Part shown: one piece after another, positions 1 to 11,390 of the stretch
Layout: each line of letters opens with the position of its first letter
How positions within the stretch are numbered: position 1 is the stretch's first letter
From: Haematobia irritans
Lineage: Eukaryota > Arthropoda > Insecta > Diptera > Muscidae
DNA length: 64,000 nucleotides
NCBI RefSeq assembly: GCF_050003625.1
Contig: NC_134400.1
Span: 65,027,011-65,091,010, forward strand
Reading direction: 5' to 3'
Made by a program: the position numbers and the translations under genes
The notes under the pieces: generated by a model
What the model saw: only the letters and a program-made list of their open reading frames with translations
The model's database searches: none
What the model was told of the DNA's origin: nothing

Positions 1-1601
1 ACAAGAACTGCTTCTGAACCGATTCTATGCTATCAATGTAAACTTCATACTGAGGATCCCACACGATAGAACCATACTCTAGAATGGGTCTAACAAGGGC
101 AAGCCTCTTTGTAACATAAAGGTCCGAAAACTCCTTCGCCCAACGCTTTATGAATCCTAGAACCCTATACGCCTTACTCACCATCGAATCAATATGACCA
201 TTAAAATTCGATCTATAACAATGCCAAGATCAACAAAAGAATCAACCTCTTCCAATAACGAGCCCCGTATACTATACCGAACATCAATAGGCCTAGACCT
301 AAAGAATCGCATAAACTTCCATTTCCTCAAGTTCAAATCCATCAGATTTACCCTACACCAATCATCAAAGCTATCCAAATCACCTTGTAATAAATGCACC
401 TGACCAGAATTATCAAACGGGGAGAATAACTTAACGTCATCAGCATACATCAAAATCCTGAAGCTAACTACGGACTGAGGTAAATCGTTTATAAATAACA
501 AAAATAAGACAGGCCCCAAATGACTAACCTGAGGCACACCTGATGGGACATCAAAACACCTTGAATTGGAATCACCAAAAGACACAATCTGCGTACGGCA
601 ATCAAGATACGACGAAATCCAAGCCAAAAGTGTAGTGGCCAATGCAATCCAGCTTATATAACAAGAGCTTATGATTCACCCGGTCAAAAGCCTTTCTAAA
701 ATCCGTATAAATAACATGAGTCTGATTCCCAATAACAAACTGATTAATAACATGAGAAGTAAATTCCACCAAGTTCGTAGTAGTCGATAGGCCCTTACGA
801 AAACCATGCTGGCAGGGATCCAGTATCGAAGAAATGCCATGCGACAAATCATCAGTCACCATCTTTTCAAAAACCTTTTGCTATCCCCCTATAATTACCC
901 ACATCAAAGGGGCTCCCCGACTTATGAAGTGCTACGACAAAAGAGCTCCTCCATGTTAGAGGGAAATAACCGAACCTCAATGAACTATTAAATAACATCG
1001 ACAATGGAGCAGAGAGACATTCGGAGCAAAACCTCAGAATTATCCCAGCAATCCCATCTGGACCACCACTGGTGGACGCCTCAACCCCACACAAATACCC
1101 AGACACAGACAGACTATCAAGTAATGGAATTGCCACCCTATCAAGCGATCTAATAGAATAGGGATATGAACCATCAGCATCATAAGCGCCCTTTCTATAA
1201 ACAGATTCAAAATAGCCCGCGAAACAGTCCGCAATGGACTGGTCCCCATAAAAGTCAACACCATCCCTCCGGATCTTCGACGGCCTAGTCGAAGAATTAC
1301 GTTTCATCCTAACAAAATCATAAATAGACCTCGGGTTACAATGAATGTCACCTCTAACCTTATCAATGTAACGAACATAACACGCTCTTGATTCCATATT
1401 ATAAATAGACCTGGCGACAGAGTACCGAGCATAATCAAAATCAGATCCCGTCCTCTTATAACGTCTAAAACATCTATTTCTATCATTCCTGAGTCTCGTC
1501 AACACAGGAGAATACCGATTCCTAGGGAAATCCACCCTTCGCCTAGGAACAGTCCGCGACACAAAACCGTCCAAAACCTTGTAGAAATTATCAACAGCCA
1601 T
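1..1601 (-). pseudogene. LINE-A reverse transcriptase (Jockey/CR1-type non-LTR), broken
   Basis: Reverse transcriptase half of a non-LTR retrotransposon, read right to left. The stretch 867-1601 holds the linker and first RT blocks (GNYRGIA). The stretch 602-862 holds GFRKGLSTTTNLVEF and the catalytic-type TDFRKAFDRVNHK. The stretch 178-642 holds SGVPQVSHLGPVLFLLFIND and the active-site YADDVKLFS. Frame changes near 862 and 640 and stops near 180 break the frame, and the C-terminal part (ending near VRPILEYGSIVWDP) runs off the left window edge. The order EN-RT without a visible RNase H, and the INDLP/YADD wording, resemble Jockey/CR1-group elements; the clade is my inference. The 5' half (EN) is displaced beyond the SINE at 1602-1897. 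A similar but not identical LINE lies at 61.7-63.95 kb. Confidence 0.85.
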
Positions 1602-1897
1602 GGAGGTTAGGTTAGGTTATGTGGCAGCCCGATGTATCAGGCTCACTTAGACTATTCAGTCCATTGTGATACCACAGTGGTGAACTTCTCCCTTATCACT
1701 GAGTGCTGCCCGATTCCATGTTAAGTTCAATGACATTCCAGTGAAACTACTTAGAAAAGCTTTGAAACCCTCAGAAATGTCACCAGCATTACTGAGGTGG
1801 GATAACCCACCGCTGAAAAACTTTTTGGTGTTCGGTCGTAGCAGGAATCGAACACAAGTATGCAAGGTGGGCATGCTAACCATTGCACCACGGTGGC
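1602..1897 (-). mobile_element. tRNA-derived SINE with LINE-like 3' tail
   Basis: On the minus strand the element opens with a tRNA-like head: gccaccgtggtgcaatggtt contains a box A-like segment, and a box B-like gttcgattcctgc follows. A unique body comes next, then a roughly 70-bp tail (ggtatcacaatggactgaat ... atcgggctgccac) and three short CCTAA units. The same tail ends LINE-E, -F and -G in this window. It is flanked by the duplication aacagccat at 1593-1601 and 1898-1906, and removing it rejoins LINE-A. Pol III promoter function is inferred from the box motifs. A second copy lies at 59716-59876. Confidence 0.9.
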
Positions 1898-1906
1898 AAC
1901 AGCCAT

Positions 1907-2569
1907 ATCGATATCAGTCAACCGATCACACTACAAACAGAGCCCCAGTCAACACCCGAAAGAAGCGAATTCAAGAAATCGAAATTCGTCTTCTTAAAAC
2001 ATAGTGAAAATACCACATCCCGAGCAGCAACCATTTGAGACCCATGAGCAACATCCAAGAGGGAAAGAGAGAAAGCAGGGTGATACCTCGGGATAAGAAA
2101 CAGGATCACATCTGGACAAATCAAATTATAAGGATCGCCTACAAAAACCAAATCAAGAACCTTTCCAAAGACGTTCAAAACTCCATTGATCTGACCCAAA
2201 CCAGTATCAAGAAAAAGATCGAAAAAAGTCGTCACCCATTCCGATCCATCAGAAGTAGTCAGTGGAGTCAACGCCTCCGTTTCAGGCAAGCTGAGCCAAG
2301 ACACCATAGGCAAATTAAAATCGCCCAAAACTCATCCCAGACATTATTCTATTTATTGCCACAAAATGACGCTCATAGGTAGAATATTCTGAAGCCGGAG
2401 GAATATATGAGAATGTGACGAATACCCTAAATCCCAGAACATCTACCCTTACCGCAAGGAATTCAATACTATCAACACCGTCAATAACAATTCGCTCAGA
2501 GAGGAAGGTGTCAAGGACACCTATTGGACGTCGTGTTGCCGTACAGACGTGTTTCATTGAAGCTCTCAT
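1907..2569 (-). pseudogene. LINE-A endonuclease domain fragment
   Basis: APE-type endonuclease portion of LINE-A, lying upstream of its RT on the minus strand. The stretch 1918-2328 contains MGDFNLPMVSW (the GDFN block of LINE endonucleases). The stretch 2315-2569 contains FVTFSYIPPASEYSTYERHF (the YIPP block). The two pieces are in different frames. Joining to the RT across the SINE also needs a one-base shift near 1918, since the downstream frame reads DIDMAVDNFYKV. The N-terminal catalytic segment is missing to the right of about 2520, where the sequence switches to an inverted 5' region. It is not functional. Confidence 0.8.
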
Positions 2570-2619
2570 AAATGAACCTTTTTATAAGAATATAACCTTT
2601 AAATTGTGTAAAGAAAAGT

Positions 2620-3545
2620 GATATACTATAAATATTGTGTGTGATCCAGTCGAAATTATAGAACATAGAACAGTGAATGTTAAAAAAATTTATATTCTTA
2701 TAAATAAAAATATCAAACAATCGCCAAATACGGTTAGTGTGCATAAAAAGATAATCAAAACACTCATACCAAATATAGAGAGTGCTTTCGAGAGTAACAA
2801 ACGTCAAAACAATCATTATAAATAAAAGTTCTTCTTGTGCTTAATAAACATATCATCCTAAACTGTTAAATTCAAATCAACATAAAATATAAATCTTACG
2901 AAATTACCGCTGCTATAAAATCAGTGATATATTTTACACCGTAACAGTATGCAACAAAATTTACATTTACAGCCAAAAAGCATGCTAACGAAATTATAAA
3001 AACAAAACTCTAATTCAAATTCAAAATAAAACGAAACAAACTCTAATTTCAACTCGATAATAAAACCACCAATAAAATTATATTACCTGAGAACTTTTAC
3101 AAACGAAATAAAACTAATTCAACAAAATATACTATGGAAAGTCCAAATATTCAAAAATCGAAACGGGCAAGGGAAAGCAACCAAAACTTTTTAACAGTTG
3201 ACACAAGACTCTCAGATTCGCCTTTTCGTATAATGCAGATAACGGATACCAGGTTTGAAAAACAAAATCAGGTTATTCAAGCTAGTATGCAATCTCTTTT
3301 AGAGATATTTGAATTGCGACTCCCGCAGGAATTACATGTAAAAATTACTGAGTTGAGATCTAATGTCAACAACATCATCCAACGGGTATCGGAGCTTGAC
3401 CCAATTGTCAGTGAAGTGGATACAGTAAAGTGAGAAATTAAAGAGCTCAAACTACAGTCTCTCCGTCAAGAGAATTCCGCCATTGCATGTGAAGTCCGTA
3501 TAAATGGTATTCCATACATGCAAAATGAAAAATACAAATTATAAA
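2620..3545 (+). pseudogene. Inverted LINE 5' UTR plus ORF1 (coiled-coil) fragment
   Basis: From about 2620 to 3133 the sequence is AT-rich and resembles a 5' UTR. An ORF begins at 3134 and continues past an in-frame TGA at 3431-3433 to about 3541. The protein starts MESPNIQKSKRARES, has a helical heptad-rich middle (LRSNVNNIIQRVSELDPIV), and after the stop continues EIKELKLQSLRQENSAIA then EVRINGIPYMQNE. That last block is the ORF1 pattern of L1/CR1-like LINEs, in which a coiled coil is followed by an N-GIP motif; this is recalled knowledge. It points away from LINE-A, so it is either the inverted 5' part of LINE-A (twin priming) or a separate element. The remainder of ORF1 is absent. Confidence 0.6.
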
Positions 3546-3591
3546 ACAAACAAAAATCAAATGAAAATATCCCACTGCCTCAATATACTAA

Positions 3592-4380
3592 CCCTGCCAG
3601 CATTTCAATGTTCCATTTCATCTTCATCGCTACCACAGACTCGTAAGTGACACTGCAACAATCGCCAACTGTGATAGTATTTTGCCATCACTATTCGCAT
3701 GAAAGTATTTTGCCATCACTATTGTTACAAGAGCCATTTTATATTTTGTGAAACACCAAGCGCAACTGGCTTATTATAATTTATTTCAATGAAAACAAAA
3801 ATAAAGTGCTGAAATCATAGTTATTACGCTTAAAATTGTGAAAAGTAAATTGGTGAACAATTGTTTACTTTCCAAATGGAATAAAGTGATAGTTTTTCAA
3901 ATATTTTTCCAGACACGCTGCCTCCATTGGGAATAAAAGTACTGGCTGATAGACGCTACAACTACGCTACGCTTACAACTTGTAACTCAACATCAATCTC
4001 TTATTAATGCATAAAAATGTGTTAAATGTGATGTGATAGCCGTATAAATGTTATATTTATGAGAATTTATAAATGTTTCATAAAATTAATAAACATCCAA
4101 ACAATCGTGTTTTACTTGACCACAATGATTCTTTTACAACTATCTTAAAATTCACTTTGTCTGATTGTTTGAAGGGGCTCTTATTGGCGTCCTTCTAAAT
4201 GTATCCAGAAGGGCTCCTAATAATTACACACATGCGATACTTTTTTGTAGTAACTTGGCGTGGTACAACTTCTCAATAGTGACGGCGCTTTTCCGAGGAG
4301 TTTTGGATATCGTATACGACTGTTTTCGACGTAGTGGGGATTCTCTGAAGCGCCCCCAAATTCAAAAAATTTTGGCAGGG
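3592..4380 (+). mobile_element. MITE family K, copy K1
   Basis: 789-bp non-autonomous DNA transposon. The ends are ccctgccagcattt and aaaattttggcaggg, about 14 bp of imperfect terminal inverted repeat. Two more copies occur in the opposite orientation at 8735-9529 and 18195-18991. Flanks are aa at 3590-3591 and aa at 4381-4382. No transposase is visible. Short ORFs near the right end are shared by the copies but show no recognisable domain. The superfamily is not assigned. Confidence 0.85.
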
Positions 4381-4382
4381 AA

Positions 4383-4632
4383 TGCGCTTTACAGACTATG
4401 CGCTTTACATACTTTACGGACGACAGTGCTCGTGTCGAACATATCCCATATATTGTGCACATTATAAGTTAAGTCCGAAGGCACAATCGATACTGCTGCA
4501 TATTTACGGGATCGATAACACATTTACCGATTATTTAGTCATCGCCGACAAGTCGTATCGATCCGACACACTGTAAGATTCTTTACAAACACCGAAATTC
4601 CGCCCGGAATAACTGATAGTCTGTAAAGCGCA
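4383..4632. mobile_element. PIF/Harbinger-type MITE H1
   Basis: 250-bp element with near-perfect inverted ends: tgcgctttacagactat at 4383 and its complement ending at 4632. The right flank is taa (4633-4635). The left copy of that TAA is at 3589-3591, now separated from H1 by K1. A 3-bp TWA target duplication is the PIF/Harbinger signature (known biology). There is no coding capacity. The family differs from H2 by its terminal sequence. Confidence 0.75.
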
Positions 4633-4706
4633 TAAGATGTCACAAAAAAACTAAAAACGCCAAAAACACAAATCAACAAATACAAGTATTGACAACACCG
4701 CTTGAT

Positions 4707-7700
4707 GTTGTTGTTGTTGTTGTTGTAACAGTTTATTGTGATCTCATCCATTTCATGTTATACGCTTGGTACATCAGCTTGTTGGCAGATCAAGGAACTC
4801 TGCGACTAAGATGGGGTGTGTCCAGAGTGATCTGGTGGTAAGTCGGGTTGGTTTGGCTGGGCAAGAGAAAAGATGACGCGTGTCGTGTGGCCCTTGGTTG
4901 CAAATTGGACAAACGTCAGCTACGCTGCTATCAATCACCGATAAGTAGGAATTGAGGCGGCTGCACTTGCCTGATCTTAATTGGGCCAAAACTACCCTAG
5001 TCTGCCGTGGGAGGTCTCTTTCCTCCGGTGCTATGGGCGGTGGTCGGACTCCAAGAACAGGATTAACCTTGTAGCTTCTCACCGCTTCAGCTACAGTATC
5101 CTCATGAATCCTGTTCAAACCTGCCTGGTACGCTGCTTGATCTAGAGGCTCTCTTTTATAGCGCTGGATCTCGCGCTCTAGATTATGTATATCAACCCTT
5201 ACGTTCCTGGGTGGTGGTTGTGTATCCATAAGATGGTGGTTTGGATGATTACTGCGATAACAACCCAGGAGATACTGCTTTGACAACATGTAGTTGTGTC
5301 TTCGCACAGGGATGATCTTTGTCTCCACATAAAGGTGATCCAGGGTTGTGCTGCGGAGACACCCAGTCGCAGTTCTAAGAGCAGCGTTCTGGCAGGTTTG
5401 TATGTTATTCCACTGCGTATCACTGGTCTGCGGTGTCCACACTGGCGCTGCATAGTTTACCACTGACCGGCCAATTGCCTTATAAGTAGTTAGCAAGGTT
5501 TCTTTGTCCGCACCCCAAGTACTGCCGGCTAGTGACTTGAGGACCTTGTTTCTACCACGGAGCTTATTACAAATTGCAGTGGCATGGGCAGATGACCTAA
5601 AAAGGCTGTCGAATGTGACCCCAAGAATCTTGGGGTAATTTGTGGTCGGAATTATTACTCCATCGACTCTGATATTCAACTGCCTGCGCACTTCTGCCGT
5701 CCATGTAGTAAATAGTGTGGCTGAGGATTTGGTGGGGGATATCCTCAAGTTTCTCGCAGTGAAATAACTGGTAAGATTAGCTATGTAGACGTTCAACCGA
5801 TCGCAAATGTCATCAACATTGGGCCCAGATGCCAAGATTGTACAGTCATCCGCATATGATACAATCTCGACGCCGTCAGGAGGGGGTGGAATCGAGGACA
5901 TGTAGAGGTTAAACAGTGCCGGAGATATCACCCCACCTTGAGGAACTCCCTGTTTAACTCTACGCGGTCTTGACTTTCTGTCCCGGAATTCCACGTACGA
6001 CTGGCGTCCACACATATAATTCAGCACCCACGCTTCGCTCCTGCCGGTAGGGACGTATTCTCGATGTCCTCAAATAATGTGGCATGGTTGACCGTATCGA
6101 ATGCTTTCGATAGGTCAAGCGCCACGAGGACGGTCCTGTGACACGGCCTGGGCTGGTTAAGTCCCTTATTAATATGTGTCGAAATGGCATGTAAGGCTGT
6201 TGTCGTACTATGTACCTTACGGAATCCATGTTGATGGTGGGCAGCTGGAAAATTCTCCACAAGGCTGGGGAGGAGTAATGCCTCAAGTGTCTTGGCTACT
6301 GGCGAAAGAAGGGATATCGGTCTGTACGATTCACCTTTGCTCGAATCTTTGCCCGGTTTCAGTAGTGGAATCACCCTTCCCATTTTCCAGACATCGGGTA
6401 TAATGTGTGATTCCAAAGACAAATTGAGGAGTCTGGTCAGGTACTCAACTCCCAGTATTCCCAGATGCTTCAGCATTAGCATTGAAATTCCATCAGGGCC
6501 CAGCGCCTTAGATGGTTTCGCGCTGTTGATGACATTGGTAACTTCGGCTGCAGTAAATTGTGGTGTGTCATCGGCTCGGAGACCACGTACACGACGGGTG
6601 GCTCTCCTTTTCGCTCTATCACTCTCGGGATGCTCGACAAACTGTCGGTTGAAGTATTTGGCGCACCTCTTCGGATCAGTCACAGTCACGTCGCCAAATG
6701 TGACTGAAATCCCATCATCCCTTGTTGAGGGGTTCGAGAGGGCTCTAACTGTTGACCACAATTTGCCAGTTCCTGTTCCTAAGTTACATTGCTTCAGGTG
6801 CTCTAACCAAGTGTTCCGCTTGTGCTCGTCGACTATCTTACTAATCTCTAGATTTAGTTCTCTGATTCTAGGATCAGCAGGGTTAGCACGACGGCGTCCA
6901 TCACGCTCGTCTGCGAGTCCCGCCGCTTCGGCTGGGAAGTTGGGCCTCACCTGGGCAATTCGACCAGCGGGTATGAAGCGAGCGGCTGCTGCGTTGATGA
7001 TGTCCCGGAACTCCCTCTGGGCAACATGAACATGTGAGGGGGACGGGAGCTCACTGAAGCGGCGATCGGTGTATTCTCTGAAGCCTTCCCAGTTGGCTTT
7101 CTTTTGATTAATAAACGTCCGGCGTTCAGAGGTTATGAAATCGGAGGGTCGGTTGATGGTGAGAATTATGGGGAGGTGGTCCGAACCCAATGAAATGACG
7201 GGTTGCCAGGAGACGTCATTTATCAGACCAGGCGATGCTAACGATAAATCTGGCGAACTGCTGCAGTCACCCATAATTCTCGTGGGGGCCTCTTCGTTCA
7301 CCGTGCAAAATGTGGAGTCGTCTATCTGCTCTGCCAAAGCTATGCCCCTCTGGTCATTACCCAGGAGAGAATGCCAAAGTTCATGGTGGGCATTAAAATC
7401 TCCTAGAACCAATCGGTTATGCCCGCTCAACAACCACTCAATGTTTGGGCTATAACCAGGAGCACAGCTACCAACCGGCGGTATGTACACATTGTATAGC
7501 TCTATCTCGGCAGCTCCACACTTAACTGCTACCCCCATACATTCCATGTACGGGTCATTAGTGTCTAGCACAAGCGTGATAGGTCTATACTGCACGGAAC
7601 GGTGTAATATGAAAGCCAGGCCACCACCTCCATTTCTTGTGCGATCCTTCCGTAGGACATTGTACCCATCACAATCTCACTAATCTTACCACGGAGCCCG

Positions 7701-8175
7701 TTGCAATTAAATTGCAAAAATGATGCACTCTCCGGAACTGGTACAACAATATTCGGTGTAAGATGCTGCGGCGGAGAATATTGTTGTGCGGGAGAAGTCG
7801 GTGGGGTCACATAATCAGATGACCCACTGCTGCTGTCATTGGTACAGCATCCTGCCACGAAGTCAGTTTGACTATACTCCCGCAGCGATGTTAGGCCGAG
7901 CAGTTCCGGAAGTGCACCCATTCCATGCACCGGTTACACCTCACCGAAACCGAGCGATGGTGAATTCGATTTCGGCAGACGGCACAGTACCATGGTCCGG
8001 GGTTTTCCTCTATCCCGGCTCGGACCAAAAGCAGGCGGAGAAGGCTCCCCGGGATGCACCTTCTCCAACACGAAAAAACGGACGAGACAACACGTACACT
8101 GAGGTGGCAGCCGCTGGCCGATGGCTGGTATCCATCGGGTCAATCCGGTGCGTAGAACCCGCCGCCGTGGGATTG
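4707..8175 (-). mobile_element. LINE-B, near full-length (CAA)n-tailed non-LTR retrotransposon
   Basis: Minus-strand LINE of about 3.47 kb. The 3' end is a (CAA)n tail, seen on the plus strand as TTG repeats at 4707-4726. The GC-rich 5' end reaches about 8175. Flanks carry caccgcttgat (4696-4706) and caccgtttgat (8176-8186), an 11-bp target duplication with one mismatch. Sixty bases of AT-rich sequence (4636-4695) separate it from H1. It immediately precedes T1 on the right. Confidence 0.8.
4774..7930 (-). pseudogene. LINE-B endonuclease-reverse transcriptase
   Basis: Multi-domain LINE polyprotein broken by about two frameshifts. The N-terminal endonuclease begins near 7720 (FLQFNCNGLRGKISEIV). 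The frame shifts near 7650 and continues with NVYIPPVGSC, LVLGDFNAHHELW and SLGSDHLPIIL. The RT follows with SYRPISLLSPVAKTLE, FRKVHSTTTALHAI and ALDLSKAFDTVNH. A one-base shift at about 6025 leads to QGVPQGGVISPALFNLYMSS and SYADDCTILAS. The C-terminus holds a cysteine-histidine block (CPICNQGPHDTRHLFSCP) and stops at 4774. No RNase H domain is visible. An upstream reading frame at 7934-8212 has no recognised domain. With only a few lesions it looks moderately young. I do not assign a clade. Confidence 0.9.
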
Positions 8176-8205
8176 CACCGTTTGATAATAATGTATGTAT
8201 GTATA

Positions 8206-9682
8206 CACCCATAAAAAATTATTCGGTATTGATAGTTAGCCAACCCCGTATGGTACAATATCAATACCGAATGGTACAGGCGGTACGCAAGGCATGAAAG
8301 TACCATTCGGTATTATGAAAATACCAAAATGGTATTAAAAATAATACCTAAGTGGTATTAATATTTATAACATTAAAATATTGATGTATAAACAGTGTGG
8401 TATTACCAAATAATACCAAAACGGTATTGGGTTTAATACAAACCCGGTATTTATTGTTGAATTTTATGTCCCATCACAGGCTCTGTATGCCTCAAGCTGC
8501 CTGTTGTGAGATTTGGAAAGCTTTTGTATGTCTCTTACGTATCTAATGAGAGAATGGTTCCGAATTAGTAAACATTAATAATACTAAAACATTTTATACT
8601 TACGAATACTTCGGTATATCCACAAATTTAGTTTTTTCAGTCAGGATGAAATATTGCAATTAACGCGTCTATTTACTCTATGTGAACAAACTAAACTACT
8701 AAGGCGACAACTTAGTTTTTAGTAACGGCGACATCCCTGCCAACATTTTTTGAATTTGGGGGCGCTTCTGAGAATCCCCACTACGTCGAAAACAGTCGTA
8801 TACGATATCCAAAACTCCTCGGAAAAGCGCCGTCACTATTGAGAAGTTGTACCACGCCAAGTTACTACAAAAAAGTATCGCATGAGTGCAATTATTAGGT
8901 GCCTTTTTTAATAAATTTAGAACGACGCCAATAAGAGCCCCTTCAAACAATCAGAAAAAGAGAATTTTAAGATAGTTGTAAAAGAATCATTGTGGTCAAG
9001 TAAAACCCGATTGTTTAGATGATTATTAATTTTATTAAACATTTATAAATTCTCATAAATATAACATTTATACGACTATCACATCACATTTAACATATTT
9101 CTATGCATTAATAAAAGATTGATGTTGAGTTTTAAGTTGCAAGTTACATGTTGTAGCGTCTATCAGCCAGTGCTTTTATTTCCAATTGAGGCAGCGTGTC
9201 TGGAAAAATATTTGAAAAACTATCACTTTATTCCATTTGGAAAGTCAAAAATTATTCACCAATATACCTTTCACAATTTTAAGCGAAATAACTATGTTTT
9301 TAGCACTTCATTATCAATTTTATTTAAATAAAATATAAGAAGCTAGTTGTGCTTGGTGTTTCACAAAATATAAAATGGCTCTTGTAACAATAGTGATGGC
9401 AAAATACTTCCATGTACATTTTGTACTTTTTGATATATTTACCCCATCACAGTTGGCGATAGTTGCAGTGTTACTTACGAGTCTGTGATAGCGATGAGGA
9501 TGAAATGGAACGTTGAAATGCTGGCAGGGATATCATATGCTACGGGTATGTGATAGTTAATACCATAATAATACCGGATGTAAATGATTTGATAGAAAGT
9601 GGTATCAAAATTAGAAGGCAACGTGAACCAATCAATTAATAACAAACGGTAATGGCCACGTACGGCCTTTTTTCTACCAGTG
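8206..9682 (+). mobile_element. MITE family T, copy T1 (TA target site)
   Basis: The left end is caccc ataaaaaatt and the right end is ttttttctaccagtg, both flanked by TA (8204-8205, 9683-9684). The interior is full of short GGTATT/AATACC motifs in both orientations. It is interrupted by K2 at 8735-9529; without K2 it is about 680 bp. Other copies are T2 (43390-46826, where the better-preserved left end reads cacccatagaaaaa) and T3 (about 58851-59715). The TA duplication and inverted ends suggest a Tc1/mariner-type MITE; that is inference. Confidence 0.75.
8735..9529 (-). mobile_element. MITE family K, copy K2 (nested in T1)
   Basis: 795 bp from ccctgccaacattt to aaatgctggcaggg. It lies inside T1. 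The uninterrupted site is visible in T2 near 46665-46685 (gcgacatatcatatg). Comparison shows that only the dinucleotide AT was duplicated. The orientation is opposite to K1. Confidence 0.9.
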
Positions 9683-9684
9683 TA

Positions 9685-9958
9685 TCCACAGCCACTGAGA
9701 AAATTACATTTACAAAAACAAAACAAATGGTACAAGAAAGCAAAGCACACTTGTTATTGTAAACTAACACAAACTATTTAACAGACAAATAATCCAATGA
9801 GAATAAATACAATACAGATTAATTACACTTATCGGAATGATTTAAAATACACCGGCACAAATTAAACCTTTCTTTACATGCAAAAACACAAAAATTATTC
9901 AAATTTTTAATAGCGCTAAGAAAAACACCACTAAAGCACAACAGTGTTGCCAACACTT
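9685..9958. other. Unassigned AT-rich stretch
   Basis: About 270 bp between T1 and the broken 3' side of LINE-D. It is AT-rich with no open frame of note, and a short palindrome (gttgccaac) lies at the junction near 9950. It may be original flanking DNA exposed by the deletion that removed the LINE-D 3' end. I recognise nothing else in it. Confidence 0.4.
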
Positions 9959-11067
9959 TTGAGAGATTTGCGGCAGTCGATGTCCGTTTTCGAGTTGAGG
10001 AACACAGAGTCCAAGGATTTTATTGCAGGTTGACTGTTTGAGTATAAATTAATGCCAATATTGCTTGGGGCATTAATTCTCAGCCAATTCACCAATTCTC
10101 TTGTTGCTAATATTTCAGCCTGAAAAACACTACAGTGATCAGGTGATCTTTTCGCTATTCGAAGTTCCAGATCTTTAGAATATACTCCGAAAGCCACTTG
10201 TCCATCCAATTTGGAGCCATCAGAGTAGAAATCTATATATCTTTTATTCCCCGGGGTCCGTGTACACCACGCCTCACTGTTGGGAATTAGAGTCTCAAAC
10301 TTTTTGTCGAAAAGTGGTCTCGCCAAAGTGTAATCCACTACGTTAGGCACATCTGGCATTATTTTGAGGACCGAACTGTGACCGTAACTTTTTTCCGACC
10401 ACAGCGATAGCTAGCGCAACCGCACAGCCGTTGTTGCAGCTGATTGTTTGGCCAAAATGTCTAAAGGCAATGGATGCAGCATGACATTAAGAGAATCTGT
10501 TCCTGTCTTACTAAATGCGCCTGATATACACAAGCACGCCATACGCTGAACTTTATCTAAACTTACCCGTTGCTGAAGTGCCGGCCACCAGACTACAACA
10601 CCATATAGCAATGCACAATTTTTGGTTTTAGTCCCCACTTCTTTCCTATTGCCTTTTTGCACGAGTACGCCCTTTCTTCAATATTAAGCTTAAAGTTCAG
10701 CTTCCTGTCCAAAATAACGCCAAACTATTTTGCACACTCACTAAAGGGAATTTCAATACCCCCTAAGGAAATGGGCCTAACCGTGGGAGTTTTGCGATCT
10801 TTGCAGTACATGACTAGTTCTGTCTTTGCAGGATTTACCCCAAGACCATTGTCTTTCGCCCATTTCTCAGTCATCCGGAGGGCCCTCTGAATAATATCTC
10901 TGATTGTGGATGGGAATTTTCCCCTGACTGCTAGAGCCACACCATCTTCGTATGCCACCACTTTTATCCTTTCTTTTTCTAGGGTAACCAGAAGGTTATT
11001 TTTGCAACATTCCAAATTGGTCGGAAATCCTTCGCCCTTGAGTGAGAGGCTTTTCCCGCTTTAAGCC
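9959..11067 (-). pseudogene. LINE-D ORF2, RT C-terminus and RNase H fragment
   Basis: Homologous to residues of roughly 650-1010 of the intact LINE-G ORF2. The stretch 10725-11015 corresponds to the RT core, but the active-site YADD is YEDG here, which would abolish polymerase function. The segment between the FRPISLSS and INDLL blocks is deleted near 11015. The stretch 10411-10662 covers the thumb, with the frame broken near 10660. The stretch 9931-10359 covers the RNase H start (YIDFYSDGSKLDGQVAF, FQAEILATRELVNW, YSNSQPAIKSLDS). The aspartate of YSD is changed to N. The remainder of RNase H and the zinc-knuckle tail are gone. Confidence 0.9.
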
Positions 11068-11390
11068 TAGTACTAAGATCACGTTTTGCACGAAAAACTG
11101 TTATACTCCATATAAAAAACGTTAGCGCGGAATAAATGCGAAATCTTTGTTTTGAGCATTTTAAAGCACATATTTATACAACCCTGGATTTAACGCACGA
11201 AAAAATAGGCAGCCATATTATTTCGCATAAATAATGTAAAATCCCTGGATTTGAGATCCTATATACGGAGATAGATGAAGATATTCGTTTTCCACAGAAA
11301 CGAACTTAGATAGGATGAGAATCCCGCGCAAAAGGACGCTTTTTTGAGAATTTTCCAATTAAAATAAAAAAACCCGAATTTACTGTGGAA

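Noticed and set aside
194..403. Plus-strand open frames over LINE-A (194-403, 806-991, 2035-2382, 2415-2621)
   Set aside because: They lie opposite the LINE-A coding strand and show no domain; they are reverse-strand shadows.
1861..1897. Functional tRNA genes at the SINE heads (1800-1897, 59800-59876)
   Set aside because: The tRNA-like parts lack a convincing complete cloverleaf and continue into SINE body sequence with target duplications.
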